Source: Arcanobacterium ihumii (GTDB taxonomy: Bacteria > Actinomycetota > Actinomycetes > Actinomycetales > Actinomycetaceae). Taken from it: 64,000 nucleotides of DNA. The first letter of the stretch is position 1, and each line of letters begins with the position of its first letter. The stretch spans positions 62,001-126,000 of the forward strand of contig NZ_UWOS01000003.1 of assembly GCF_900604515.1 (NCBI RefSeq), in the 5' to 3' direction. Made by a program: the position numbers and the translations under genes. This document shows positions 43,023 through 52,483 of this stretch, piece after piece. Below the pieces are notes generated by a model. The model did no database searches. It was not told where the DNA came from and was given only the letters and a program-made list of their open reading frames with translations.

Positions 43023-43340
43023 TTATTCGTAGGATTCGTATCTGTACTGAACTACGAGCCTAGAAATTCGAGTCCGAAGCTCAGCAGGAGCTTCTTCACA
43101 ACACGAACGTCGTACGATCTCCCGGATCTTCATTTCAGCTGCAATCTGCTCTGAACAGTGCGGGCATTCCTCGCCATGACTGTACAACACTTGAGCGCGT
43201 TCTTCCGGAACTTGATGATCGAGTAGTTCAAAGAGGCTTTCAACCACGTCACTACAACCGCAATCAGGGTTCGAACTACATTCGACGAGCTGATCGACAA
43301 GCTCATCAATCTTTTGGTCTTGTTTATCGCTATCCATCAT
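43023..43340 (-). CDS. rshA: Zinc-binding anti-sigma factor, RshA/RsrA type
   Basis: Binds and holds SigH until oxidation of its thiols. The 105-residue protein has the ZAS motif HxxxCxxC as H55, C59, C62 (HGEECPHC). With C29, 26 residues before H55, it reproduces the spacing of the four zinc ligands of RsrA (C-26-H-4-C-3-C). Extra cysteines at 21, 27, 80 and 81 (RRSCCEEA) are also present. The N-terminus is longer than in RsrA. ATG overlaps the sigH stop (ATGA), so the two are made in a fixed ratio. Confidence 0.92.
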   Translation of the reverse strand: MMDSDKQDQKIDELVDQLVECSSNPDCGCSDVVESLFELLDHQVPEERAQVLYSHGEECPHCSEQIAAEMKIREIVRRSCCEEAPAELRTRISRLVVQYRYESYE

Positions 43341-43951
43341 TTCTTCGATCCTCCCGTCGTATATCCAAGTTCCACCGCGTAATCATGGAGGATTTCACGA
43401 AGCTGTTTTCTTCCACGATTGAGTCGAGACATAACTGTACCTATTGGCACGCCAGTAATATCAGCAATTTCTTGATAAGAGAAACCTTCTACGTCTGCCA
43501 GGTATACAACTGTGCGACGTTCCGGTGAAAGTTGTTCAAGTGCTTCTTTGATATCAGTATTGGGCAAGCGATCAAGTACCTCAGCTTCAGCGGATGCCAG
43601 TCCTGAGGAATCATGGGTGGAAGCTTGATACTCCTGCCAGTCCTCCACCTCCGCGCCATCTACTTCCGCGGGACGTCGCTGCTGTTTGCGGTAGTTGGAA
43701 ATGAAGGTGTTGTGCAAGATCCGATACAGCCACGCCTTCAAATTTGTACCTGGCTGGTACTGATGAAACGAGGAAAATGCCTTCGCAAACGTTTCTTGCA
43801 CCAAATCCTCGGCATCATGAGGCTTGCGAGTTAACCGCAGGGCAGCACCGTAGAGCTGATCCAGATAAGGAAGTACGTCATGTTCAAAGCGCGCCGCTCG
43901 TTCTTTAGCATCTTCGCCGTCGCTCACTCGCGAAATATCGGTTGTGCTCAC
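43337..43951 (-). CDS. sigH: ECF RNA polymerase sigma factor SigH/SigR
   Basis: Group-4 sigma factor for the oxidative/thiol and heat stress response. It has 204 residues from GTG at 43951, preceded by GAAAGGAG. Region 2 contains [20 protein letters not shown] and [19 protein letters not shown]; region 4 contains [20 protein letters not shown] and [11 protein letters not shown]. The frame is open upstream for 19 codons, but that part is the hairpin of the nag terminator. Followed by its anti-sigma gene. A SigH-type autoregulatory promoter (GGAA/GTT) was looked for upstream and not found. Confidence 0.93.
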   Translation of the reverse strand: MSTTDISRVSDGEDAKERAARFEHDVLPYLDQLYGAALRLTRKPHDAEDLVQETFAKAFSSFHQYQPGTNLKAWLYRILHNTFISNYRKQQRRPAEVDGAEVEDWQEYQASTHDSSGLASAEAEVLDRLPNTDIKEALEQLSPERRTVVYLADVEGFSYQEIADITGVPIGTVMSRLNRGRKQLREILHDYAVELGYTTGGSKK

Positions 43952-43966
43952 AACTCTCCTTTCGTG

Positions 43967-44010
43967 AAAAACGATGCCTCGATGCATTTTCTTCATGCAT
44001 CGAGGCATCG
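43967..44010 (-). terminator. Terminator between nagA and sigH
   Basis: On the minus strand CGATGCCTCGATGCAT (44010-43995) pairs with ATGCATCGAGGCATCG (43987-43972), 16 perfect pairs with a 7-base loop, followed by TTTTT. The U-tract ends 15 bases before the sigH GTG, so it ends the nan/nag operon right at the sigH ribosome site. Confidence 0.86.
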
Positions 44011-44032
44011 AAAATCAACCGTTGGCTAAAGA

Positions 44033-45211
44033 CTATCGAATTGTTTCGCCTTCACGCCAAACTTCTGCGACATCTAGCTCATCGGTGAAATGAATGAATG
44101 ACGGTCTCTCCCCGACTGTCCACTCAATCGTTACTCCGCACGCCGAACTATCTATACCCAAAGCCGCCGCGGGAGCCGCCACGCATGCACGCACAGCCTG
44201 CTCCATAGTTGTCGCACCGCAAGTCACCATGCGCTTGATCTCATCGGAGAGGCGAGCGGTTCCACCTGCGATAGCGCCGCCTTCCGTGAGGCGTGCGACG
44301 CCGTCGACAATAGTTACTGGCAGTCCACCTAGTTCGTAGTCACCATCTGCCATACCAGCACCCGCCATAGCATCGGTAACGAAGACGACGCCGAGTTCTC
44401 CAGCTGGTGAGGCACCTACGTATTCGGTTACGTCCGAAACCAGATCGGGATGAAGATGAACTGCATCCGCCACTAATTCAACAACGCATTCACCGCGTCG
44501 AGCTGCTTGGATGAACTCGCGTACCGGACCCGGCTCGCGGTGCGCTAAAGGAGGCATAGCGTTAAACAAGTGAGTAGCTGTTTGAGCAGGCCGTCCAAAG
44601 CTACGAGCACTTCCCGATTCCGCGGTTGCACGCAAACGTTCCAGGGCCTGTGCGCCAAGTGCCGAAGTGTGACCCCACGATGGAACAGCACCAAATTCAA
44701 GCAACAGTTCAGCGGCTTCTTGTGCATTTTCGACTTCAGGAGCGATCGTCATCGTACGAATCCATCCACGCCCGGCTTCGAGCCATGCCCTGAGCTCTTC
44801 CATATCGGGGTTACGCACAGCGGCAGGGTTCTGGGCGCCACACTTATGAGGAGAGATATATGGGCCCTCAAGATGAATTCCCAATAACTCCCCTTTCTCA
44901 CACCAAGGAACAAGAGCTTCGATCGCTGGAACCGGATCAACCATCGAAACCAAGGAAGCCAGCATGCCCGACGTCCCACACTTTTGATGGGTTCGAATAG
45001 CAGTTTCGATACCCGCATCGTTGGGGTCATCAGGGAACGAGGCTCCACCACCGCCATGGCAGTGAATATCGATCAAACCTGGGGTAATCCAACCATGGAT
45101 ATCATCGCTCACTGGACAGAGCTCAACCAGTACGCCGTCGTCATCCAAAACGATTCCCGAACCTACAAGCTTGCCGAAACCGTTAAGAACCTTACCTTCG
45201 ATGGTCTTCAT
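44033..45211 (-). CDS. nagA: N-acetylglucosamine-6-phosphate deacetylase NagA
   Basis: Converts GlcNAc-6-P to GlcN-6-P plus acetate. The 392-residue amidohydrolase shows PGLIDIHCHGGGG, HLEGPYISPHKCGAQNPA, HLFNAMPPLAHREPG and the catalytic Asp in VTDAMAGAGMADGDY. The ATG overlaps the nagB stop by 4 bases. It is last of the sialic acid operon and is followed by a terminator. Confidence 0.94.
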   Translation of the reverse strand: MKTIEGKVLNGFGKLVGSGIVLDDDGVLVELCPVSDDIHGWITPGLIDIHCHGGGGASFPDDPNDAGIETAIRTHQKCGTSGMLASLVSMVDPVPAIEALVPWCEKGELLGIHLEGPYISPHKCGAQNPAAVRNPDMEELRAWLEAGRGWIRTMTIAPEVENAQEAAELLLEFGAVPSWGHTSALGAQALERLRATAESGSARSFGRPAQTATHLFNAMPPLAHREPGPVREFIQAARRGECVVELVADAVHLHPDLVSDVTEYVGASPAGELGVVFVTDAMAGAGMADGDYELGGLPVTIVDGVARLTEGGAIAGGTARLSDEIKRMVTCGATTMEQAVRACVAAPAAALGIDSSACGVTIEWTVGERPSFIHFTDELDVAEVWREGETIR

Positions 45212-45981
45212 AGCGTCTCCCAGCGATCCTTGTAAAAGTCTGTGCGAGTGAGGAGTTCAGCCGCAGCTTTGTCCACGAGTACGGTTACATTCGGATGCAT
45301 CTGAAGGATCGTGGCAGGCCAAAAGCTTGAAACTGCACCTTCAACAAGTTCCTTAACTGCTTCTTTCTTAGCCGAACCAGTTGCGATCAGTAAAATAGAG
45401 CGAGCATCCATAATTGTGCCTAAGCCCTGGGTGATGCAGTGAGTTGGTACCTTGGAAATATCGTCGTCGAAGAAACGTGCGTTATCTTCACGAGTCTGGC
45501 GAGTTAAAACGTCCACGTGAGTGCGCGAGGTCAAAGCTGTGCCAGGTTCATTGAAGCCGATATGCCCGTTTGAGCCGATTCCAAGGATTTGAAGTTCCAC
45601 CCCGCCATTGTCACGGATTGCGGCGTCGTGACGATCGGCGGCTACCAAGGAGTCAGAATCGTTACCATCTGGAGTAAAAAGGTTTTCATCCTTCAAACCA
45701 GTCTTATCGTCGCCCACCAACTCAGTGCGCAGAACGTTACGGTATCGCTCTGGATGATCTTCAGGAACGTTGACATACTCATCCAACGCAAAGGCACGGG
45801 CATCAGCGAGGCTAAATGTTCCTTCTTCATGGGCCTTGCGGAGTTCTGCGTACAGGTTGAGCGGGGTCGATCCCGTTGCAACTCCAAGATTACGTATAGT
45901 TGCACCATTCATTGCTTCAATAACGATGCGTGCTGCTTCGGCTCCGACCTTGTGCGCATCGGAGAAAATTCCCACCTTCAT
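45208..45981 (-). CDS. nagB: Glucosamine-6-phosphate deaminase NagB
   Basis: Converts GlcN-6-P to fructose-6-phosphate and ammonia, which links the pathway to glycolysis. From the ATG at 45981 (MKVGIFSDAHKVGAEAARIV) it has 257 residues. Visible are the sugar-phosphate loop ATGSTPLNLY, AFALDEYVNVPEDHPERYRN with the catalytic Asp, and GIGSNGHIGFNEPGT. The frame is open further upstream into nanE, but homologues begin at this Met. Confidence 0.94.
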   Translation of the reverse strand: MKVGIFSDAHKVGAEAARIVIEAMNGATIRNLGVATGSTPLNLYAELRKAHEEGTFSLADARAFALDEYVNVPEDHPERYRNVLRTELVGDDKTGLKDENLFTPDGNDSDSLVAADRHDAAIRDNGGVELQILGIGSNGHIGFNEPGTALTSRTHVDVLTRQTREDNARFFDDDISKVPTHCITQGLGTIMDARSILLIATGSAKKEAVKELVEGAVSSFWPATILQMHPNVTVLVDKAAAELLTRTDFYKDRWETL

Positions 45982-46001
45982 ATGCTTAACCAGCTTTTCT
46001 A

Positions 46002-46688
46002 TTATTTGTTTGGCGCGACCACCGCATTGCGGAACCAACCGGTGATCGATGTTGGATGAGTGATTGCAGTTCCGACCACTACCGCAAAAGCTCCGGCTTG
46101 CATCGCTTGAGCTGCGTGTTCGGGAGAATGGATGCGTCCTTCACAAATCAAAGGCACGTCTGGGAACTCGCGTGCAATTTCGGTAAGGAGTTCGAGGTCT
46201 GGACCTTCGGTTTTAGGGCGGTCGGGAGTGTAACCCGCAAGCGTCGTAGAAATAATATCTGTACCTGCGGCAACAGCTACCTGTGCGTCGGCAAATGATC
46301 CACAGTCAGCCATCACTAAAATACCTTCATCTTTAAGGGCTTTAACTGTGTCGGTGTAGGAAAGGCCATCTGGGCGTGGACGGTTCGTTGCATCGATGGC
46401 AACAATATCTGCGCCTGCCATTGAGCACGCACGTGCATGACGGAGGGTCGGAGTGATATAAACGCCGTGATCGCCTTCCTTCCACAGGCCGATGACCGGA
46501 ATCTTAACGCGACCTTTAATCGCGGAAATATCAGATAGTCCCTGGCAGCGAATTGCCGATGCTCCACCGATTTCCGCAGCTACAGCCATTTGAGCCATCG
46601 TCTCAGGGTGACGCATTGGCTCACCTGGATATGCCTGGCAGGAAACAATAAGTGTTCCTCGTAAGCTCTCAATTAATTCGTTCATCAT
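46002..46688 (-). CDS. nanE: N-acetylmannosamine-6-phosphate 2-epimerase NanE
   Basis: Epimerises ManNAc-6-P to GlcNAc-6-P. The 228-residue TIM barrel shows LIVSCQAYPGEPMRHPE, IRCQGLSDI, PVIGLWKEG, VAIDATNRPRP and CEGRIHSPEHAAQA, all typical of NanE. The start is one of two tandem ATGs at 46688/46685. Downstream of nanK and upstream of nagB. Confidence 0.95.
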   Translation of the reverse strand: MMNELIESLRGTLIVSCQAYPGEPMRHPETMAQMAVAAEIGGASAIRCQGLSDISAIKGRVKIPVIGLWKEGDHGVYITPTLRHARACSMAGADIVAIDATNRPRPDGLSYTDTVKALKDEGILVMADCGSFADAQVAVAAGTDIISTTLAGYTPDRPKTEGPDLELLTEIAREFPDVPLICEGRIHSPEHAAQAMQAGAFAVVVGTAITHPTSITGWFRNAVVAPNK

Positions 46689-46730
46689 GAAAATCCTATC
46701 GCTGTAGCGTCTGGAAAGAAATTACCGATT

Positions 46731-47678
46731 TTAACGGCGAAGAAAATTTAGAGCAGCCCCTAATAGTGGAGCGTCGTCTCCAAGGTCTCCGTGTACTACC
46801 GGGGTATTGGCAACGCCGTCCATCGCACAACCATCGTAACCGCCGCGAACAGCATCCCACCACAATTGTCCAGAACGAGTCATTGACCCACTTAAAACGA
46901 TGATTGCAGGATCGAGGGAATTTGCCAAAGATGCGATTGCTTCACCTAAAGCGAATCCAGACTCAACAAAACATTTTTTCGCCAATGGTGCACCGGCGTC
47001 GGCACGTTCTTGGAGCTCTCGTCCGTTGGCGACGGGACCTTCCCAGGACGCATCGTAATTATGTTCTTCTTCTAGACGCGCGTTGTACCAGGTGGTGATT
47101 CCGCTACCGGAACAAATCGCTTCGATGTGGCCGCTACGACCACACGAACACTGTTGCCCCTGTGCAAAATGGTGATGGATATGGCCGACGTGACCGGCAA
47201 GGAAATGCGAACCGTAGTAGACATTTCCATTGTTTACCAATGCGCCGCCAATACCGGTGCCGACCGCGATAGAAAGTGTGGAATTATGATCGCGGCCAGC
47301 ACCAAGTCGCGCCTCCCCCAGCCCGTGCGCATGGACATCGTTCAGCACCCGAACCGTAAGGTGGACATTTTTGGAAATTAGGTCAGCAAGTTCAGTACTT
47401 CCCCAACCTGGCATCGTGTTCGTCGCCGAAACGATTACTCCCGTACGAGGATCAACGACGCCAGCGCTTGCGATTGCAACGCCTTGACTATGTGGGTATT
47501 GAGAAACAAGCTCACTCACCAGCGCACAGATTCGCTGTGCAACATCGGCACCGCCGCGCTGGGCGAGAGTAGGAATGGAACCACATTCAGAGATTCGGAG
47601 GTTAGAGTGCACGGAAATCTCAACGATTCCCCAGCCAATCTTGGTGCCACCGATATCTAATGCAATTAATGAATCCAT
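46731..47678 (-). CDS. nanK: N-acetylmannosamine kinase NanK (ROK family)
   Basis: Phosphorylates ManNAc at C6 with ATP. The 315-residue ROK kinase has the phosphate loop LDIGGTKIGWGIVE, the catalytic-region VLNDVHAHGLGEARLG (Asp), and the zinc motif HVGHI followed by CSCGRSGHIEAICSGSG. The ROK fold alone does not separate ManNAc kinase from glucokinase or NagK; its place between nanA and nanE does. Confidence 0.88.
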   Translation of the reverse strand: MDSLIALDIGGTKIGWGIVEISVHSNLRISECGSIPTLAQRGGADVAQRICALVSELVSQYPHSQGVAIASAGVVDPRTGVIVSATNTMPGWGSTELADLISKNVHLTVRVLNDVHAHGLGEARLGAGRDHNSTLSIAVGTGIGGALVNNGNVYYGSHFLAGHVGHIHHHFAQGQQCSCGRSGHIEAICSGSGITTWYNARLEEEHNYDASWEGPVANGRELQERADAGAPLAKKCFVESGFALGEAIASLANSLDPAIIVLSGSMTRSGQLWWDAVRGGYDGCAMDGVANTPVVHGDLGDDAPLLGAALNFLRR

Positions 47679-47714
47679 GTCATTCTCCCGCCCGCACTGC
47701 GGCTATTAGACTTT

Positions 47715-48629
47715 TCAGCTCAACATTCCTGTTTTGGTTAGGACTTGGCGAACCCATTCAACGTTGTCACCGCTGAGAGCCTGAACAGGCTCTGGCATCT
47801 CGTTGGATTCAAACTCTCCCATCAGCATGAGAGCAGTCTTGAAGGCACCAACCCCAGCGCCGAATCCTTGAACCCCTTGAACCATAACGATGGTCATGAG
47901 ATCTGCTAGGCGATCTTGTTCGGAACGCACTGCTTCCCAATCTCCGCGCTGGTAAGCCTCCCACTGACGGACGTAGCCGTGTGGATCAACGTTAGCAAGA
48001 CCGGGAACCGAGCCATCTGCACCGGACATGTAGGCACCGTCAACAACGACCTCGTGACCGGTTAGGAGCTGGAGTGGGTGACCTGCTTCTTCGTTCATAC
48101 GGGTAAGGAAACGGAAACCGACGTCGTCGCCTGAAGAGTCCTTGACACCGGCGATAACACCATCTTGACCGAGCTTAACTAGGAGTTGAGCAGGGAGCTT
48201 AGTGTGAACACAAACTGGAATATCGTATGCCCAGATCGGAAGGTCGGTTGCTTCGTGAAGAAGACGGAAGTGACGCTCGACTTCGGCCATGCCCTGAAGC
48301 GCATAGAACGGTGCTGTTGCCACGACGGCATCTACTCCGTAGCTCTCAGCTTGGCGAATATGCTCGATGACGCGGCTGGTTTCAGTGTCGATAACACCTG
48401 CGATGACTGGGATACGTCCATTAACAATTCGCATCGTATGTTCGAGCACTTCAGCGCGACGCTGCGAGGTTGAGAAAGCAACTTCACCGGTTGAACCGAG
48501 GATGAAGATACCGTGAATCCCAGCGTCGATCATGCGATTGAGGTTACGCTCCAAGGATGGAACGTCGATCTCTTGATTCTTTAGTGGAACGGCAAGTGGT
48601 GGCACCACGCCACGCAACGGTGCGTTCAT
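47715..48629 (-). CDS. nanA: N-acetylneuraminate lyase NanA
   Basis: Class I aldolase cleaving Neu5Ac to ManNAc and pyruvate. The 304-residue DHDPS/NAL-family barrel has GSTGEV (45-50), the proton-relay Tyr in WAYDIP (Y135) and the Schiff-base lysine K163 in GVKDSSGDD. The fold also covers dihydrodipicolinate synthase and other pyruvate aldolases. The nanK, nanE, nagA and nagB context makes Neu5Ac lyase by far the best call. First catabolic gene after the transporter, 9 bases downstream of the ATPase gene. Confidence 0.88.
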   Translation of the reverse strand: MNAPLRGVVPPLAVPLKNQEIDVPSLERNLNRMIDAGIHGIFILGSTGEVAFSTSQRRAEVLEHTMRIVNGRIPVIAGVIDTETSRVIEHIRQAESYGVDAVVATAPFYALQGMAEVERHFRLLHEATDLPIWAYDIPVCVHTKLPAQLLVKLGQDGVIAGVKDSSGDDVGFRFLTRMNEEAGHPLQLLTGHEVVVDGAYMSGADGSVPGLANVDPHGYVRQWEAYQRGDWEAVRSEQDRLADLMTIVMVQGVQGFGAGVGAFKTALMLMGEFESNEMPEPVQALSGDNVEWVRQVLTKTGMLS

Positions 48630-48638
48630 GATTTCTCC

Positions 48639-49445
48639 TTAGAGTACCGGGTGCAACAACGATGGAGCTGCGCCCAAGAGTTTTCGAGTGTAAGGGTCTT
48701 GTGGGTTATTGAGGAGTTCAGCTGCTGGACCTTCTTCCACAACTTTTCCTGCGTTCATGACGGCGATTCGATCAGACACATAGCGAACAGTTTGGATGTC
48801 GTGGGAGATGAAAACCATCGCTAGACCGAGGTCACGCTTGAGGTCCGTAAGGAGGTTCAAGATCTGTGCACGAACGGAGACGTCAAGCGCCGACGTCGGT
48901 TCGTCAGCAATGATCGCATCTGGACGGATCGCGAGCGCACGTGCAATCGCAACGCGCTGACGCTGACCACCTGAGAGCTGACCAGGCAGTGCGTCAAGGG
49001 CCGAGCTTGGGAGTCCCACCATCGAGATGAGCTCTTCAACACGCCTCATTCGTTCGGCTTCAGTTCCGATCTTGTGAACGCGCAATGGGTCTGCAAGTTG
49101 ATCTTGAACCAACATGCGTGGGTTCAAGGCAGTGGCTGGGTCTTGGAAGACGACGGACACTACGCGACCGATTTGACGGCGATTTTCAGCGGTGCGCTTC
49201 GTCACCTCAGCACCCTTGAAAAATACCTTTCCAGCTGTTGGCGCTTGTAAACCACACATAACGTTTGCCGTGGTTGATTTGCCACATCCAGATTCTCCGA
49301 CGATACCAAGGGTTTCGCCGGGGTTAAGTTGCATGGTTACTCCACGCACGGCCTGAATCGTATTGGGCTTGAAGATTGAACCAGTACGAGTTTTGAAGGT
49401 TACTTCGACATTTTGCAGATCAATGATCGGCTGGATATCAGTCAT
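48639..49445 (-). CDS. ABC transporter ATP-binding protein (DppF/OppF type), sialic acid uptake
   Basis: A 268-residue ATPase of the peptide/nickel transporter group. Walker A GESGCGKS lies at about 51-58, signature LSGGQRQRVAIA and Walker B AIIADEPTSALD follow, and the C-terminal extension ends in NPQDPYTRKLLGAAP, which is typical of Dpp/Opp ATPases. The ATG overlaps the fused permease-ATPase gene by 4 bases. Together with the fused subunit it would form the ATPase pair. Substrate is inferred from the nan genes. Confidence 0.88.
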   Translation of the reverse strand: MTDIQPIIDLQNVEVTFKTRTGSIFKPNTIQAVRGVTMQLNPGETLGIVGESGCGKSTTANVMCGLQAPTAGKVFFKGAEVTKRTAENRRQIGRVVSVVFQDPATALNPRMLVQDQLADPLRVHKIGTEAERMRRVEELISMVGLPSSALDALPGQLSGGQRQRVAIARALAIRPDAIIADEPTSALDVSVRAQILNLLTDLKRDLGLAMVFISHDIQTVRYVSDRIAVMNAGKVVEEGPAAELLNNPQDPYTRKLLGAAPSLLHPVL

Positions 49446-51496
49446 TTTTGTTCCTCTGCAGTTTCAACGGGTTCATCAGCGAGGAGCGCATGAGCACCCC
49501 GCGGTGGAAGAGCAGCATAGAAGTGATCCGGCGTTACTTCCTTCAGAACTGGACGAATATCTGCGCCGTAGTCTGGGTGCGAAGAACGCGGAGCAAATCG
49601 ATCACCAGCTGGGAAATCACGCGGAGATGGAACTGTTCCTGGTACCTGATGGAGTCGACCTGATCCGGATTCAATCGATAGAACAGCACCGAGGAGTCCA
49701 CGGGTGTATTCGTGGACTGGGTTCGTGAGCAACTCAGCGGTTGGGGCCTGCTCAACAACTTGACCGGCATACATGACGGTAATATGGTGAGCGACTTCAG
49801 CAACGAGCGCGAGATCATGGGAGACGAAGATCATTGCGAATCCGAGCTTGTCACGCAGTTCGTTGAGAAGAGCGATAACTTGCTTTTGAACAGTAACGTC
49901 AAGTGCCGTCGTCGGTTCATCGGCAATGATTAGCTTTGGATCGCGAGTCAACGCCATAGCAATCAGCACACGCTGACGCTGACCACCCGAAAGTTCGTGC
50001 GGGTAAGACTCAAGCGTACGCTTTGGATCCAATCCTACGAGTTCAAGTAGTTCCTCAGCTGAACGGGTTCCCCCACGGCTCGTGAGTTGCTTAAGCTGCG
50101 ACTTAATCAGCATTGCTGGGTTAAGCGAGGAAAGCGCATCCTGGTAGATCATTGCCATTTCGTGTCCGAGGAGAGCCTGACGCTCGGTTGCAGACATCTT
50201 CAATAGGTCCTTACCTTCGTAGAAGACTTCACCGGAGATCTGTGCTCGCGGATCAATAAGACCCATGATCGAAAGGGCGGTAATGGACTTACCACATCCG
50301 GATTCTCCCACAAGCCCCATCGTTTCGCTCGGACGGACCGAGAAGGAAACATCGTCAACGACGTTAACGTCACCGTGACGAGGGAACTTAATCGAGAGGT
50401 TACGAACTTCGAGCAAAGGCTCGGAAACGCCATTGGAGACGAAACGATCATGACGTTGGGTTTCGACCGCACGCAGGGAATCGATACGAGCCTGGAGAGA
50501 CTCGGCCTGCTCTGCATAGGCGCGGCGGGGATCAAGGAGAAGACGATCAGCTTCACGTTTCGAATCGGAAGATGGAGCATCTTGGAGTTTGCCACCGCTT
50601 GGAGCGGCAACCATGGCATCGGTGATTCCTTCGGAGAGGATATTCAGGCATAGAACGGTAACCATGATGAAAAGACCTGGGAACAGGGCAGTCCACCACA
50701 TACCGAGCATGACTGACATATTCGACGAGGCATCGGAAAGAACGTTACCCCAGGTCGGAACCATTGATGACTGAAGACCCGAACCGATGAAGGTCAAGGA
50801 TGCTTCCAGGATGATTGCATCAGCAACCAAGACGGTTGCGAAGACCAAAACTGGAGCCGCACAGTTACGAATTACGTGCTTAACCAAGATCCATGGAGCA
50901 CGCGCGCCAGAGACGATGACTGCACGGACGTAGTCTTCACCATAAGCGCTCATGACGTTTGCACGGACGATACGTGCTAGCTGTGGAATATAGACGAAGG
51001 AGATCGAGAGAACAATGACGGCCAAGATACCCACCGTATTGTCTGCTTCGAGTCGCTTCGAAAATACGAGGACGGTTACAGCAGCAAGGGCGATGCCAGG
51101 AACTGCCATGATGATGTCCATGATTCGCATGATTACTTCGGAAAGTGACTTGCGGACGACTGCGGCTACCGAACCGATGATCGCTCCAAAGAACAGAGCG
51201 ATGAAGGTCGCGCACAAACCGATGATGAGCGAGAACCGTCCACCATAGAGGATACGACTAAGGATGTCACGGCCAACGTGATCGGTTCCGAAAATATGTT
51301 CGCCGTTTGGGGCGACCCAACGATCGAAGATTTCTTCAGGTGAATATGGGGCAATAAGCGGAGCGATCACGGAGATCACTGCGATAATTGCGAGCACAGT
51401 CATGGCGATCTTGGCGCCAAGACTCATGTTCTTGATTCTGCTGAACCGCACGTTTTCTTGGGTAAGTTTCTTCAACTTCTTTTTGTTGGACATCAC
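49442..51496 (-). CDS. Fused ABC permease (DppC type) and ATPase (DppD type), sialic acid uptake
   Basis: A 684-residue natural fusion. Residues 1-295 are a DppC-type permease (first TM about 29-49, FGTDHVGRDILSRILYGGR, the EAA-like loop ...VIVSGARAPWILVKHV). A charged Ala/Arg/Glu linker spans about 300-355. The ATPase starts near 360 with Walker A 397-404, LSGGQRQRVLIA and LIIADEPTTALD. This hybrid layout is known from the SatABCD (Haemophilus ducreyi) and SiaEFGI (Corynebacterium glutamicum) sialic acid transporters. The start is GTG at 51496, sharing its G with the upstream TAG; ATG at 51493 is alternative. Confidence 0.9.
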   Translation of the reverse strand: MMSNKKKLKKLTQENVRFSRIKNMSLGAKIAMTVLAIIAVISVIAPLIAPYSPEEIFDRWVAPNGEHIFGTDHVGRDILSRILYGGRFSLIIGLCATFIALFFGAIIGSVAAVVRKSLSEVIMRIMDIIMAVPGIALAAVTVLVFSKRLEADNTVGILAVIVLSISFVYIPQLARIVRANVMSAYGEDYVRAVIVSGARAPWILVKHVIRNCAAPVLVFATVLVADAIILEASLTFIGSGLQSSMVPTWGNVLSDASSNMSVMLGMWWTALFPGLFIMVTVLCLNILSEGITDAMVAAPSGGKLQDAPSSDSKREADRLLLDPRRAYAEQAESLQARIDSLRAVETQRHDRFVSNGVSEPLLEVRNLSIKFPRHGDVNVVDDVSFSVRPSETMGLVGESGCGKSITALSIMGLIDPRAQISGEVFYEGKDLLKMSATERQALLGHEMAMIYQDALSSLNPAMLIKSQLKQLTSRGGTRSAEELLELVGLDPKRTLESYPHELSGGQRQRVLIAMALTRDPKLIIADEPTTALDVTVQKQVIALLNELRDKLGFAMIFVSHDLALVAEVAHHITVMYAGQVVEQAPTAELLTNPVHEYTRGLLGAVLSIESGSGRLHQVPGTVPSPRDFPAGDRFAPRSSHPDYGADIRPVLKEVTPDHFYAALPPRGAHALLADEPVETAEEQK

Positions 51497-52446
51497 TACA
51501 CCGACCTAATACGCGGATTGATAAGGAGGTAGAGCATGTCGACGATGATGTTCACGATAATAAACGCGATTGCGACGACGAGTGCGCCTCCCTGGACCAA
51601 GTTCACCCAGTTATTTTGGATACCCTTGATGAGCACCTGGCCCATTCCATTGATGGAGAAAATAATTTCGATAACAACTGCGCCGCCCATAAGGTAGCCA
51701 ACACGCAGACCAAGAACCGTAACCGGGGTGATCAAAGCGTTACGGAGAACGTTGCGACCGATAACTACGCGCTTAGGAATTCCAGCACCTAGAGCGGTAC
51801 GGACGTAGTCACGATCCAGTTCTTCAACCATCGAAGTACGAACAACACGCGTCATCTGTCCGATAACAGGGATCGCGAGCGCAACTGCCGGAAGCAGCAT
51901 GCGCATGAACCAACCGCCAAAGTCTTCGGACAACGCTGGGAGATCGCCTGAAACCGGGAGCTTTCCAACGAAGGCGAGTACCAGGAGTACTGCTAACCAG
52001 AACGATGGAGTTCCGATGCAGATAACGGAAAGAATGCGGATAACTTGATCTGGCCAACGATCGCGGTAGATTGCCGCGAGGATTCCCAGTGGGAATGCCA
52101 CGATTACGGCCAAGATCAGGCCAAAGAAAGTGAGTTGAAGTGTTACTGGAAGCGCAGCACCTACTAGGTCAGTCACACGGTTTGTTTCACCGACACCGTA
52201 GATGCCAAGGTCACCATGGAACATATTGACAATGTAGTGCCAGTATTGGAGCAGGACCGGATCATTTAGACCCTGGCTCTGACGGAATGCTTCGAGTGCG
52301 TCAGGGGTAGCGTTTTCGCCGAGAGCCGTGTAAGCGGGATCGATCGGCGATAATGCCATGATAAAAAAGACGAGGATAGTGACGCCGAAAACCATAATCG
52401 GCAAAGCAATGAGCCTTCGTCCTAAGAGTCGAAGAAGATTATTCAT
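51496..52446 (-). CDS. ABC transporter permease (DppB type), sialic acid uptake
   Basis: A 316-residue membrane permease with six TM segments. The N-terminus LGRRLIALPIMVFGVTILVF and the cytoplasmic EAA-type loop (DYVRTALGAGIPKRVVIGRN) are typical of DppB/OppB. It pairs with the fused permease in the next gene. It follows the binding-protein gene after a 132-base gap that holds a strong stem-loop. Confidence 0.9.
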   Translation of the reverse strand: MNNLLRLLGRRLIALPIMVFGVTILVFFIMALSPIDPAYTALGENATPDALEAFRQSQGLNDPVLLQYWHYIVNMFHGDLGIYGVGETNRVTDLVGAALPVTLQLTFFGLILAVIVAFPLGILAAIYRDRWPDQVIRILSVICIGTPSFWLAVLLVLAFVGKLPVSGDLPALSEDFGGWFMRMLLPAVALAIPVIGQMTRVVRTSMVEELDRDYVRTALGAGIPKRVVIGRNVLRNALITPVTVLGLRVGYLMGGAVVIEIIFSINGMGQVLIKGIQNNWVNLVQGGALVVAIAFIIVNIIVDMLYLLINPRIRSV

Positions 52447-52483
52447 GGATCCTCATTCTTCCTAAAATTTGATTCTTAGCGCA

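Noticed and set aside
43952-44008. Upstream extension of sigH (19 more codons)
   Set aside because: The added codons translate the nag terminator hairpin; GTG 43951 has an excellent ribosome site.
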